Shown here piece by piece: positions 11,623-20,223 of a stretch of DNA of 21,135 nucleotides (within the stretch, counting starts at the first letter, position 1; each line of letters begins with the position of its first letter). A program made the translations under genes and the position numbers. The DNA comes from an uncultured Lachnospiraceae bacterium. GTDB lineage: Bacteria; Bacillota; Clostridia; Lachnospirales; Lachnospiraceae. The stretch is taken from NCBI GenBank assembly GCA_910586615.1, contig CAJUJP010000056.1, positions 1 through 21,135 of the forward strand, in the 5' to 3' direction. The notes beneath the pieces were generated by a model. It saw only the letters and a program-made list of their open reading frames with translations, searched no databases and had not been told where the DNA came from.

Positions 11623-13464
11623 ATGAAACAGACCAGAGAAGATGTAAGGAACATAGCGATCATCGCCCACGTTGACCACGGCAAGACCACACTGGTGGAC
11701 GAACTGTTAAAGCAGAGCGGCGTTTTCAGAGAAAATCAGGAAGTGGCGGAACGTGTCATGGATTCAAACGATATTGAAAAGGAACGTGGTATCACGATCC
11801 TGTCCAAAAATACCGCCGTCATGTATAAAGATGTAAAGATCAATATCATTGACACACCCGGACATGCCGATTTCGGCGGCGAGGTGGAACGCGTCCTGAA
11901 AATGGTAAACGGCGTCATCCTCGTAGTGGACGCTTTTGAAGGCCCCATGCCCCAGACAAAATTCGTGCTGAAAAAAGCACTTGAGCTGGATCTGTCCGTC
12001 ATCGTGTGCATCAACAAATGCGACAGGCCGGAAGCCCGCCCGATTCAGGTAGTTGATGAAGTTCTGGAACTGTTCATGGATCTGGATGCCAACGACGAAC
12101 AGCTGGACTGCCCCTTCGTTTACGCCTCCGCCAAAGCAGGTACGGCCAGCACACAGCTTACTGTAAAGGCGAAAGATATGACGCCGCTTTTCGACACGAT
12201 CTTAGAGCACATCCCGGCACCTGCCGGAGATCCCGAAGCAGGCACCCAGGTACTGATCAGTACCATTGACTACAACGAATACGTAGGCCGCATCGGTGTG
12301 GGCAAGGTGGACAACGGCACTCTCAAAGTGAACCAGGAAGTGGTTATCGTCAACCATCACGACCCGGATAAGATGCGCAAGGTCAAAGTAAGCAAATTAT
12401 ATGAATATGACGGTTTAAATAAGGTAGAAGTAACGGAAGCGGGCATCGGTTCCATCGTGGCCATCTCCGGCATCTCGGATATCCATATCGGCGACACGCT
12501 CTGCGCGCCGGAAAACCCGCAGCCCATCCCCTTCCAGAAAATATCCGAGCCGACCATCGCAATGCATTTTATCGTCAATGATTCCCCTCTGGCTGGACAG
12601 GAAGGCAAATATGTGACCAGCCGCCATCTGCGGGACAGGCTTTTCAGGGAATTGAATACCGACGTTTCCTTACGTGTGGAAGAGACAGAGACAACAGAAG
12701 CCTTCAAGGTTTCCGGCCGGGGCGAACTGCATCTGTCCGTGCTCATCGAGAATATGCGCCGGGAAGGCTATGAATTCGCAGTCAGCAAGGCGGAAGTATT
12801 ATATAGGACAGATGAAAACGGGAAAAAACTCGAACCCATGGAACTGTGCTATGTGGATGTGCCGGAAGAATTCTCCGGTACTGTCATCGAAAAGCTGAGT
12901 CTGCGCAAAGGCGAACTGCGCAATATGGGACTTGCTTCCGGCGGCTACAGCCGTCTGGAATTCTCCATTCCCTCCCGCGGACTGATCGGCTACCGGGGCG
13001 AGTTCATGACGGACACCAAAGGTAACGGCATCATGAACAGTATTTTTGACGGCTACGGTCCCTACAAAGGCGATATCCAGTACCGCAAACAGGGTTCTCT
13101 CATCGCTTTTGAAGCCGGGGAGGCCATCACCTACGGCCTGTTCAATGCTCAGGAGCGGGGCACCCTCTTCATCGGTCCCGGCACGAAGGTCTACTCCGGC
13201 ATGATCGTAGGCCAGAACGGACGAGGCGAGGATATCGAGTTAAACGTCTGCAAGAAAAAACAGCTCACCAACACCCGTTCGTCCAGCGCGGACGAAGCGC
13301 TGCGGCTCACACCGCCCAGAGTTCTCAGTCTGGAACAGGCCCTTGAGTTTATCGACACGGACGAGCTGCTGGAAGTGACTCCCGGAACCATCAGAATCCG
13401 CAAGAAGATCCTGGATCCGACTTTAAGAAAAAGGGCTGCAATTTCTGCAGCCGCTAAAAAGTAA
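11623..13464 (+). CDS. typA: Translational GTPase TypA/BipA
   Basis: A 613-residue ribosome-associated GTPase of the elongation-factor family, involved in ribosome assembly and stress adaptation, especially in the cold. The G motifs are intact: AHVDHGKTTL (G1, about residues 15-24), RGITI (G2), DTPGHADF (G3) and NKCDRP (G4). Domain II, the two EF-G-like alpha/beta domains (FKVSGRGELHLSVLIENMRREGYE) and the TypA-specific C-terminal domain (GLFNAQERGTLFIGPGTKVYSGMIVG) follow, and the length is normal. The ATG at 11623 is fixed by the conserved start, yet no good ribosome site precedes it: the nearest AAAGG is 13 bases away. Its last codons double as the mgtE terminator on the other strand, and its stop is 2 bp from the mgtE stop. 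Confidence 0.98.
   Translation: MKQTREDVRNIAIIAHVDHGKTTLVDELLKQSGVFRENQEVAERVMDSNDIEKERGITILSKNTAVMYKDVKINIIDTPGHADFGGEVERVLKMVNGVILVVDAFEGPMPQTKFVLKKALELDLSVIVCINKCDRPEARPIQVVDEVLELFMDLDANDEQLDCPFVYASAKAGTASTQLTVKAKDMTPLFDTILEHIPAPAGDPEAGTQVLISTIDYNEYVGRIGVGKVDNGTLKVNQEVVIVNHHDPDKMRKVKVSKLYEYDGLNKVEVTEAGIGSIVAISGISDIHIGDTLCAPENPQPIPFQKISEPTIAMHFIVNDSPLAGQEGKYVTSRHLRDRLFRELNTDVSLRVEETETTEAFKVSGRGELHLSVLIENMRREGYEFAVSKAEVLYRTDENGKKLEPMELCYVDVPEEFSGTVIEKLSLRKGELRNMGLASGGYSRLEFSIPSRGLIGYRGEFMTDTKGNGIMNSIFDGYGPYKGDIQYRKQGSLIAFEAGEAITYGLFNAQERGTLFIGPGTKVYSGMIVGQNGRGEDIELNVCKKKQLTNTRSSSADEALRLTPPRVLSLEQALEFIDTDELLEVTPGTIRIRKKILDPTLRKRAAISAAAKK
13425..13452 (-). terminator. mgtE terminator embedded in the typA coding end
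   Basis: On the minus strand GGCTGCA (13452-13446), a 5-base loop and TGCAGCC (13440-13434) are followed by CTTTTTCTT. This good intrinsic terminator lies 15 nt past the mgtE stop and inside typA codons for the Lys-Arg-Ala-Ala-Ile-Ser-Ala-Ala tail. On the plus strand no T tract follows. Confidence 0.8.
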
Positions 13465-13466
13465 TT

Positions 13467-15005
13467 CTATAATCCAAGCACCACCGTAGCCACCCTGAAA
13501 TAAATGACCAGGGAAATGGCATCCACGATGGTGGTAATGAATGGACTCGCCATCACGGCCGGGTCCATTCCTATTTTCTTTGCCAGCATGGGCAGTGTGG
13601 AACCTACGATCTTGGCAACCACCACCGCCACAAAAAGAGTAAAGCAGACAACGAACGCCACTGCCGCACTCACCTTGTCGAACAGCAGCAGACGCCCGAA
13701 ATTACACAGTGCAAGGGTCAGCCCGCAGAGTGCCGCTGTTCTGATTTCCTTCCACACTACGGTAAACCAGTCGCTAAATTCTATCTCATCCAGGGAAAGA
13801 CCTCTGATGATGATGGCGCTTGCCTGGCCGCCCGCATTGCCGCCGGTATCCATCAGCATCGGAATAAACGCCGTCAGCACCACATATCTGCTCAACGCGT
13901 TTTCAAAAGATGTGATGATGCTGCTCGTAAAAGTCGCCGAAATCATCAACAGCAAAAGCCAGGGAATCCTCTTTTTATATGCATCAAAAACAGTGGTCTT
14001 TAAATACGGCTTGTCGGACGGCATCACAGCCGCCATTTTCTCGATATCCTCCGTGGTCTCCTCTTCCAGAATGTCCACCACGTCGTCCACTGTGATGATG
14101 CCCACCAGCCTGTCCTCGTTGTCCACCACCGGCATGGCTGTAAACTCATACTTCTTGAACATCCGGGCAACTTCTTCCTGATCCATCAGCGTATGCAGGG
14201 ATACCACGTTCCGGTGCATCATCTCTCCGATCACGGCATCCGCATCGCTGAGGAGCAGATACCTGAGCGCCACAGTTCCCACCAGAGTCCTCTGACTGTC
14301 CAGGACATAGCAGATATTGATGGTTTCGCTGTCCAGCCCCATCTTGCGGATGCGTTCGATAGCCTCCGCCACCGTCTGGTTCTCTTTCAGATCAATATAC
14401 TCCACCGTCATGATGCTTCCGGCGGAATCCTCCGGGTAGCGCATCAGGTGGTTGATGGCCTTGCGGGTATCCGGGCTTGTGTTGGCTATCAGCCTTTTTA
14501 CCACATTGGCAGGCATCTCCTCCATCAGTTCCTTGGCATCGTCGGACATCATGTTGTCGATAATGTTACCCGCATCCTTATCGGAAAGGGAAGTAATGAC
14601 AAACTGCTGTAATTCAATCTCCAAATAGGAAAAGACACTGGCGGCCATATCCTTGGGCAGAATCCTGAAGATCTTCACGATCTCTTCTTCGTCCATTTCT
14701 TCAATATAATCCGCGATATCCGCATCGTTCAGTTCCTGGACCACCTGCCGCAGTTTTGTATACTGCCCCTTGCGCAGAAACTCCAATATCTCTTCCATAC
14801 CGTAGTTCTTGTAGGACTCTTTCTCTGTCTTCCGCTCAAATACCGGAGCATCCTTCTGCTTTCCGCCTGTCCTGTCCCCGTCCTGCGCGCTGTCCGTCCG
14901 GTCTGTCTTCTTTTCCATTTCCCTATGATCCGCCTGCAGCATACCGCCTTCCGGCCTTACGCCGCCGTTTCCTGCATTCTTGAATTCTTCCCTGTTTCCG
15001 ATCAT
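13467..15005 (-). CDS. mgtE: MgtE-family magnesium transporter
   Basis: A 512-residue Mg2+ channel/transporter in the cytoplasmic membrane. After a hydrophilic, charged N-terminal extension (about residues 1-67) come the MgtE N-domain (from MEEILEFLRKG, with superhelical repeats to about 190) and the linking PEDSAGSIMTVEY. Two CBS domains follow (about 195-320, including FTAMPVVDNEDRLVGIITVDD). Five membrane segments complete the protein from about 350, with the pore signature LMDTGGNAGGQASA. The N-domain and CBS domains sense cytosolic Mg2+ and gate the channel. The family is usually about 450 residues, so the extension is unusual. The ATG at 15005 has AAAGGA 8 bases upstream. It lies 138 bp after the YigZ gene on the same strand and probably shares its message; no M-box riboswitch was seen in that gap. 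Confidence 0.95.
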   Translation of the reverse strand: MIGNREEFKNAGNGGVRPEGGMLQADHREMEKKTDRTDSAQDGDRTGGKQKDAPVFERKTEKESYKNYGMEEILEFLRKGQYTKLRQVVQELNDADIADYIEEMDEEEIVKIFRILPKDMAASVFSYLEIELQQFVITSLSDKDAGNIIDNMMSDDAKELMEEMPANVVKRLIANTSPDTRKAINHLMRYPEDSAGSIMTVEYIDLKENQTVAEAIERIRKMGLDSETINICYVLDSQRTLVGTVALRYLLLSDADAVIGEMMHRNVVSLHTLMDQEEVARMFKKYEFTAMPVVDNEDRLVGIITVDDVVDILEEETTEDIEKMAAVMPSDKPYLKTTVFDAYKKRIPWLLLLMISATFTSSIITSFENALSRYVVLTAFIPMLMDTGGNAGGQASAIIIRGLSLDEIEFSDWFTVVWKEIRTAALCGLTLALCNFGRLLLFDKVSAAVAFVVCFTLFVAVVVAKIVGSTLPMLAKKIGMDPAVMASPFITTIVDAISLVIYFRVATVVLGL

Positions 15006-15031
15006 ATCTGCCGTCCTTTCCCGTGCAATGT

Positions 15032-15073
15032 TCGTTTGCGAGATCTGCTTCGCAGCCTCGTCAATCCGAAGCA
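15032..15073 (-). repeat. Dispersed repeat, copy B (mgtE leader)
   Basis: This copy links the family: TCGTTTGCGAGAT (15032-15044) is shared with copy C at 20975-20987, and TGCTTCGCAGCCTCGT (15046-15061) plus AATCCGA (15063-15069) with copy A at 9546-9570. TGCTTCG (15046-15052) and CGAAGCA (15067-15073) can pair as a 7-bp stem. It lies just upstream of the mgtE ribosome site. Confidence 0.7.
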
Positions 15074-15142
15074 GTTTCCTATGCCATAAAAAATCAAAAA
15101 GGAAACCCGGCTCTGCAAAGATCATTACACGAAACCGGCGTG

Positions 15143-15787
15143 CTATTCCCTTTTATAATAAATCGGTTCTGAAATATCTATTTCCGCTTTTCCCGCAGTT
15201 ACCTCCGTGATCTCACGCACCACCGCATTTTTTTCCTCAAAAGAAAGATGGATCCGTATTGTGACCTGCTCTGTGTAGTCGGCCTCTTCCACCTGTATCC
15301 CTCTCTGTCCAAGAAGATACTGGATCTTACCGATACCGTTATAGTCTGTCACGATCTTCACAGCATACCCGTAGCACATCGTGCGAACGTCACTTGCTTC
15401 CAGCCCGGCCTGTGCAGCCTTCGTGTAGGCGCGCACAAGCCCGCCGGTGCCCAGCAGTGTGCCGCCGAAATATCTGGTCACCACCACAACAGCATTGCGG
15501 ATCCCGGAACCTGAGAGTACCTCCAGGATGGGTTTGCCCGCCGTCCCGGCAGGTTCCCCGTCGTCAGAAAAACGCATGGTCTGTCCACGTTCTCCCAGCA
15601 CGAAAGCATAACAGTTATGTCTGGCATCCCAGAACTGCTTCTTCTTCGCCTCGATGAACGCCAGTGCCTCCTCCTCCGTGCCGGCAGCCGCCACATGGGC
15701 AATAAAGCGGGATTTCTTTTCCTCAATCTCGCCAGTGCCCCCGTATTCAATGATTTTGTATGGTTCGTATTGATGATCCGGTTCCAT
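15143..15787 (-). CDS. YigZ/IMPACT family protein
   Basis: A 214-residue member of the YigZ (UPF0029/IMPACT) family. The N-terminal IMPACT domain is clear: KKSRFIAHVA at about 24-33, DARHNCYAF near 54-62, FSDDGEPAGTAGKPIL near 73-88 and VVVTRYFGGTLLGTGGLVRAY near 101-121. A smaller ferredoxin-like domain (DUF1949) follows from about 140. Bacterial members are thought to bind nucleic acid or ribosome-related partners; the exact function is unsettled. The start at 15787 gives the normal family length but has only a weak purine-rich ribosome site. It is followed by mgtE and divergent from the penicillin-binding protein gene. Confidence 0.93.
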   Translation of the reverse strand: MEPDHQYEPYKIIEYGGTGEIEEKKSRFIAHVAAAGTEEEALAFIEAKKKQFWDARHNCYAFVLGERGQTMRFSDDGEPAGTAGKPILEVLSGSGIRNAVVVVTRYFGGTLLGTGGLVRAYTKAAQAGLEASDVRTMCYGYAVKIVTDYNGIGKIQYLLGQRGIQVEEADYTEQVTIRIHLSFEEKNAVVREITEVTAGKAEIDISEPIYYKRE

Positions 15788-16177
15788 AAAATTTCTTTTC
15801 TACCTTATCCTGTATTTATTATCCACCCGGCCTGTTTACGCACTTTCCGCAAAATACAGACTCTGCGAAATGCATGCTTTTGCACCGGCAGGTATTTTCC
15901 TGTCCATAGACCCGGCGGTCCGAAAAACGGTTCAACTCTATACTACTACCCGAAGCAAGAACGAGTCAAGTAAAGAAGATTTTGAAGGAATAAAAGTGTA
16001 CAGAATTGTGAACAATCCTTAATATGGAATAAAATCCTTTATTTACCCGGTAAACTTTGCTATAATGCATGATAGGTTTATAGTGCCTTTTTTATGGCGT
16101 TGAAGATCCATTCGCATATCATTTCACAAGGCACTGAATGCTCATTGAGGGGGCAGACCAACCTAAGGAGGAGTATC
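15788..16177 (+). promoter_or_regulatory. Promoter and structured leader of the penicillin-binding protein gene
   Basis: TTTATT (16038-16043), a 17-base spacer and TATAAT (16061-16066) form the promoter. The leader of about 105 nt contains AGTGCCTT (16082-16089) and AAGGCACT (16128-16135), 8-bp arms that close a 38-base loop and end 30 nt before a strong AAGGAGGA ribosome site. It matches no riboswitch that I recognise. The left half (15788-16030) lies upstream of the divergent YigZ gene; no clear YigZ promoter was found, only a GATAAT near 15815. Confidence 0.6.
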
Positions 16178-18934
16178 ATGAATTACGGAAAAAAGGGTGT
16201 CCGCAGGAGACAGCAGACACTTCACGCTAAATCTACGAAATGGGCCAAGAAGATCGGTTTCACTTTTATCCAGATCTGTCTCATTGCCCTAATCGGAGTC
16301 GGTATCATCGGTGCCAGTGCAGGCATCGGAGTTTTCAAGGGTGTACTGGCTACCGCGCCCGATATCGGCAACATCGACGTTACCCCTACGGGATTCTCGA
16401 CCTTCGTCTACGACATTGAAGGCAATCAGACTGCGAAGCTGGTATCCACCAACTCCAACCGTATTCCGGTAACCATTGACATGGTGCCTGAAGACCTGAA
16501 GAATGCTTTTGTAGCTGTCGAGGACTCCCGTTTCTACAGCCATAACGGTATCGACATCAAGGGAATCATCCGTGCCGGCCTGGTGGGTTTACAGCACGGC
16601 GGCAAGTTTTCGGAAGGTGCCAGCACCATCACCCAGCAGCTTTTAAAAAATAACGTCTTTACAGACTGGACCAGCGAGGATTCCTTTGCCGACAGATTAA
16701 AACGTAAGATTCAGGAACAGTATCTGGCTCTGGAACTGGAAAAGGTCATGGACAAAGATTCGATCCTGATCAATTACATGAACACCATCAACCTGGGCCA
16801 GAATACATTGGGCGTACAGGCTGCATCCATGCGCTATTTCAACAAATCCGTCAGCGACCTGAACCTGTCGGAATGTGCCGTGATCGCAGGTATCACCCAG
16901 AATCCTTCCAAATACAATCCCATCACCCACCCCGATAAAAATGCAGAACGGCGTGAAAAAGTGCTGGGTGACATGAAAGAGCAGGGATACATCACACAGG
17001 AGCAGTATGACGAAGCCATGGCTGACGACGTATACTCCCGTATCCAGATCGCAGATTCCGAAAATGTAGATTCCGCAGTTAATACATACTTTGTAGATGC
17101 ACTGACGGACGATATCCTGGAAGATCTGATCGCCACCGGCTACAATGAAACTCAGGCCTACACACTGCTCTACAGCGGCGGACTGAAAATCTACTCCACA
17201 CAGGATCCCAAGATCCAGCGGATCTGTGATGAAGCGTTTGCGGATGAGAGCAACTTCCCGGCTAATACGAAATGGTATCTACACTATGAACTGACCGTGG
17301 AAAAAAGTAACGGCGACAAGGAAAACCACAGTACGGAAATGTTCCGCACTTACTGGAAAGAGAACCGTTCCGCCGCCTTTAATCTGATTTACGCCTCACA
17401 GGAAGAAGCGTATCAGGACATTGAAGCTTATAAAGATGCCGTTCTGTCAAACGGCGATGAAGTATACGGCGAAACTGTCAGTCTGACACCACAGCCTCAG
17501 GTATCGCTTGTGGTGGAAGATCAGAGCACCGGTTATATCGTGGCAATGGAAGGCGGACGCGGCGCCAAGTCCGGCAGCCGGACACTGAACCGCGCCATGG
17601 ATACGACAAGACAGCCCGGTTCCACCTTCAAGATTGTTTCTACCTATGCACCGGCCTTTGACAGCGCCGGCCTGACCCTTGCCACAGTGATGAACGACGC
17701 GCCTTTCAACTATGCGGACGGACGGCCCGTGGCAAACTGGTATGGAGAAGCTTACCGCGGACTCTCTTCTCTCCGTGAGGGAATCGCACAATCCATGAAC
17801 ATCGTGGCCGTTAAGACACTGACACAGATCACCCCCAAGCTGGGATTTGATTATCTGCTCAACTTCGGCTTTACCACGCTGGAAGAACGCAAGGAAATCA
17901 ACGGACAGATCTTCTCCGATATCCAGCAGGCGCTGGCCCTGGGCGGCATCACCAACGGCGTTACCAACGAGGAACTGAACGCCGCTTATGCCTGCATCGC
18001 CAACGGCGGCACTTATATCAAACCTAAGCTTTACACCAAAGTGCTGGATCACGACGGCAATATCATTCTGGATAACACGATACCGCAGTCCAGACAGGTC
18101 ATCAAGGAGTCTACCGCATTCCTACTGACCAATGCCATGGTAGACGTGGTAACAGTGGGAACCGGAGGAAGCGTTAACTTCGGCGGCATGGCCATGGCCG
18201 GCAAGACCGGAACCACTTCCGATTACAACGATGTATGGTTTTCCGGTTTTACGCCCTACTATACCGCAACTACATGGGCCGGCTACGACAACAACGTGAA
18301 GCTTTCCGGCGATGAGAAAAATCTTGCCAAGAAGCTGTGGCGTTCCGTGATGTCCAAGATCCATGAGGAACTGCCCAATGAACCCTTTAACGTTCCTTCC
18401 GGCATTGTAACCGCGGCAGTATGTTCCCGTTCCGGCAAGCTGCCCATTGAGGGGCTTTGCTCCGGTACGATGCGGACCGAATATTTTGCAGAAGGCACTG
18501 TACCTACCACAACCTGCGATGTACACTATTCCGGTCAGGTCTGCACATACAGCAGCCTGCCGGCATGTGAGGGCTGTCCTTTCAAAGTGGAGGGCATACT
18601 GGAACTCACGCCAATCGAGGACGTCTCTCTCCAAAGCGGATCCGGCATCACACAGCAGCAGCCGGTTCAGCCGCCCGCTGAGGGCACCGTGAACGAAGAC
18701 GGCACGGTCACTCCGCCGCCTGCCCCGCAGACGAACATGTGCCCGCACAATGCGGAGTTCTTTGCCAATCCTGAATGGGAGGCTGTTGTCAACGGACAGC
18801 GTGCAGAAATCGAACAGCGTAACGCCGCTGCTGCAGCGGCGGCACAGGCGGCAGCTCAAGAAGCAGCGCAGCAGGCCGCGCAGCAGGCCGCACAACAGGC
18901 CGCACAACAGGCCGCTGAGCAGCCTGCACAGTAA
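16178..18934 (+). CDS. Class A penicillin-binding protein (glycosyltransferase-transpeptidase)
   Basis: A 918-residue bifunctional peptidoglycan synthase (PBP1A type). The basic N-terminus is followed by one membrane segment (about residues 28-52). The GT51 glycosyltransferase domain has the catalytic Glu115 in VEDSRFYSHNGID and the EGASTITQQLLKN motif. The transpeptidase domain has the Ser482-x-x-Lys485 motif (STFK), SMN at 539-541 and KTGT at 676-679. After it come a Cys-containing region (TTTCDVHYSGQVC, CEGCPF) and a Pro/Gly linker, then a Gln/Ala-rich tail of about 40 residues. It polymerises and cross-links glycan strands outside the membrane. The ATG at 16178 is fixed by a strong AAGGAGGA site; the in-frame ATG at 16094 would lie in the leader. 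It is a single-gene unit with its own promoter and terminator. Confidence 0.96.
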   Translation: MNYGKKGVRRRQQTLHAKSTKWAKKIGFTFIQICLIALIGVGIIGASAGIGVFKGVLATAPDIGNIDVTPTGFSTFVYDIEGNQTAKLVSTNSNRIPVTIDMVPEDLKNAFVAVEDSRFYSHNGIDIKGIIRAGLVGLQHGGKFSEGASTITQQLLKNNVFTDWTSEDSFADRLKRKIQEQYLALELEKVMDKDSILINYMNTINLGQNTLGVQAASMRYFNKSVSDLNLSECAVIAGITQNPSKYNPITHPDKNAERREKVLGDMKEQGYITQEQYDEAMADDVYSRIQIADSENVDSAVNTYFVDALTDDILEDLIATGYNETQAYTLLYSGGLKIYSTQDPKIQRICDEAFADESNFPANTKWYLHYELTVEKSNGDKENHSTEMFRTYWKENRSAAFNLIYASQEEAYQDIEAYKDAVLSNGDEVYGETVSLTPQPQVSLVVEDQSTGYIVAMEGGRGAKSGSRTLNRAMDTTRQPGSTFKIVSTYAPAFDSAGLTLATVMNDAPFNYADGRPVANWYGEAYRGLSSLREGIAQSMNIVAVKTLTQITPKLGFDYLLNFGFTTLEERKEINGQIFSDIQQALALGGITNGVTNEELNAAYACIANGGTYIKPKLYTKVLDHDGNIILDNTIPQSRQVIKESTAFLLTNAMVDVVTVGTGGSVNFGGMAMAGKTGTTSDYNDVWFSGFTPYYTATTWAGYDNNVKLSGDEKNLAKKLWRSVMSKIHEELPNEPFNVPSGIVTAAVCSRSGKLPIEGLCSGTMRTEYFAEGTVPTTTCDVHYSGQVCTYSSLPACEGCPFKVEGILELTPIEDVSLQSGSGITQQQPVQPPAEGTVNEDGTVTPPPAPQTNMCPHNAEFFANPEWEAVVNGQRAEIEQRNAAAAAAAQAAAQEAAQQAAQQAAQQAAQQAAEQPAQ
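18866..18925 (+). repeat. 12-bp tandem repeat encoding the Gln/Ala tail
   Basis: Five units: GCGCAGCAGGCC twice, GCACAACAGGCC twice, then a diverged GCTGAGCAGCCT. Each codes for Ala-Gln-Gln-Ala-type residues. The identical neighbouring units mean that strand slippage could change tail length in steps of 4 residues without a frameshift. Confidence 0.9.
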
Positions 18935-18947
18935 ATTGCACACAGTT

Positions 18948-18985
18948 AAGGCGCCGAAAGTCTATTACAGACTCCGGCGCCTTTT
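18948..18985. terminator. Terminator after the penicillin-binding protein gene
   Basis: AAGGCGCCG (18948-18956) pairs with CGGCGCCTT (18975-18983), with an inner AGTCT/AGACT stem, and TTTT follows on the plus strand 14 nt past the stop. The long, very stable stem may also slow minus-strand transcripts from the helical-protein gene, though only TTAAC follows in that direction. Confidence 0.88.
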
Positions 18986-19046
18986 CATATGCGGTATAAC
19001 CATTAACACTGGTTTTCTCTATCTTATGGTTCTCTCAATATTCCTC

Positions 19047-19325
19047 TTAGATTCCCCTGATCTCTTTGATCCGGGCTTCCAGATCAAACATGGTGTTCTG
19101 TGCTTTCTCGATGGTCCTGCAGGCATCCTCATACTCCTCTTCCGGCGTGGAACCATGTTTTTCATAATAGATCCTGCCAATCTCGGCGTAGCGCTTTCTG
19201 ATCACATCCTCGCAGGTGTGGATCTGACCTTTCAGATTTGCCACCTCCGCCATGTCTTTCGCCTTATCCGTCACTTCTCTGCTTTTTGTGCTGATCGTCT
19301 CACCGATCTTTTCGAAGAAATCCAT
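19047..19325 (-). CDS. Small helical protein of unknown function
   Basis: A 92-residue, highly charged, all-helical protein. It opens with MDFFEKIGETISTKSREVTDKAKDMAEVANLKGQI and continues with CEDVIRKRYAEIGRIYYEKHG, then a Glu-rich helix. This resembles the N-terminal helical part of small Clostridia proteins that end in a zinc ribbon, but here the ribbon cysteines are absent. It is probably a soluble coiled-coil protein; no function is known. The ATG at 19325 has GGGAGG 6 bases upstream; the longer frame to 19376 is leader. It lies 96 bp after the HAD hydrolase gene on the same strand and may share its message. Confidence 0.8.
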   Translation of the reverse strand: MDFFEKIGETISTKSREVTDKAKDMAEVANLKGQIHTCEDVIRKRYAEIGRIYYEKHGSTPEEEYEDACRTIEKAQNTMFDLEARIKEIRGI

Positions 19326-19421
19326 ACCCTTCCTCCCTTTCCCATTAAACCGGGATAAGTGTACCGTATCACTCACACCGGCTCCATCCTGTCACCTGAT
19401 TCTGCATCCATTTTACACCAA

Positions 19422-20192
19422 TCACAGTTCAGTGGCAAGCAGCCTGTCCTTTAACGCGCGCAGGTTCATTTTCTTCATGACATAATCCGCACGGAGTGTT
19501 TCCGCCGCCATGCCGGCCTGATTGCCGGGTGAAATGGCAGAATGAATATAGAAACTGTCCATGCCCGCCTGCCTTGCGCCCGCAATATCCGTGTCCGCAT
19601 CATTTCCAATCATCAAGGACTCTTCCGGCGCCACACCGTACTTTTCTGTCAGCAGACGAAAAAAACGTCCGTCCGGCTTCTTACATCCGCAATCGGAAGA
19701 GATCAGTATTCCGTCAAAAAGATCATGTATTCCAAGATAATTAAGTTCATATTCCGTAAAGATACGCTGGGCATTGGATAGCAGATAGACTCCTCTTCCC
19801 GCTTCCCGGAGCGCCCTCAGCAGTTCCTTCGCATGGGCATAGAGCCGGATATACCTGGTAGAGCATACGCGGAACATCTGCCCTGTATGAAGCACCAGCG
19901 GCTGATCCGCAGACACGCCTTTTTTCTCATAGAGTTCCCGGAACACCTCCTCGATGGGTATCTCAGGATAGGCTTCATGGGCATACTGCACAGAATGTTC
20001 CTGCTTTAAAGCCTTTTCTTTCCCCTGTACGAGAACAAGATAATCCCGGTACAGTTCTTCCGCCTCATACTGTGCCCCATGGTATCCGTAAAAAAGGCTC
20101 ATATGCTGCCAGAGTTTGATATCTGTCTCATCTGTGCGGATATCCACCAGCGTTCCGTACAAATCAAAAATATAACTGCGGTATTGTTTCAT
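19422..20192 (-). CDS. HAD-superfamily hydrolase
   Basis: A 256-residue haloacid dehalogenase-superfamily enzyme with an alpha-helical cap (about residues 20-105). Motif I is FDLYGTLVD with the nucleophile Asp10; motif II is LLSNAQ; the motif III Lys is in CGCKKPD; motif IV is MIGNDADTDIAGA. The residue two after the nucleophile is Tyr, not the Asp usual in phosphatases. That DxYGT pattern is typical of the 2-haloacid dehalogenase branch, though many phosphatase-annotated relatives share it, so the substrate is open. The start at 20192 has GGAGG 6 bases upstream. The leader contains overlapping hairpins. It is divergent from the Uma2 gene. Confidence 0.9.
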   Translation of the reverse strand: MKQYRSYIFDLYGTLVDIRTDETDIKLWQHMSLFYGYHGAQYEAEELYRDYLVLVQGKEKALKQEHSVQYAHEAYPEIPIEEVFRELYEKKGVSADQPLVLHTGQMFRVCSTRYIRLYAHAKELLRALREAGRGVYLLSNAQRIFTEYELNYLGIHDLFDGILISSDCGCKKPDGRFFRLLTEKYGVAPEESLMIGNDADTDIAGARQAGMDSFYIHSAISPGNQAGMAAETLRADYVMKKMNLRALKDRLLATEL

Positions 20193-20223
20193 GCGGGGCC
20201 TCCGTTTGGTTTGGTATTTTGTT

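Noticed and set aside
15006..15142. M-box (magnesium) riboswitch in front of mgtE
   Set aside because: I looked for it because mgtE is often controlled this way; the gap is short, contains repeat copy B and lacks the conserved M-box blocks.
18122..18943. A 273-codon minus-strand frame rich in Leu, Cys and Arg opposite the penicillin-binding protein gene
   Set aside because: Its repetitive start is only the reverse reading of the Gln/Ala repeat; no promoter, ribosome site or known domain was seen.
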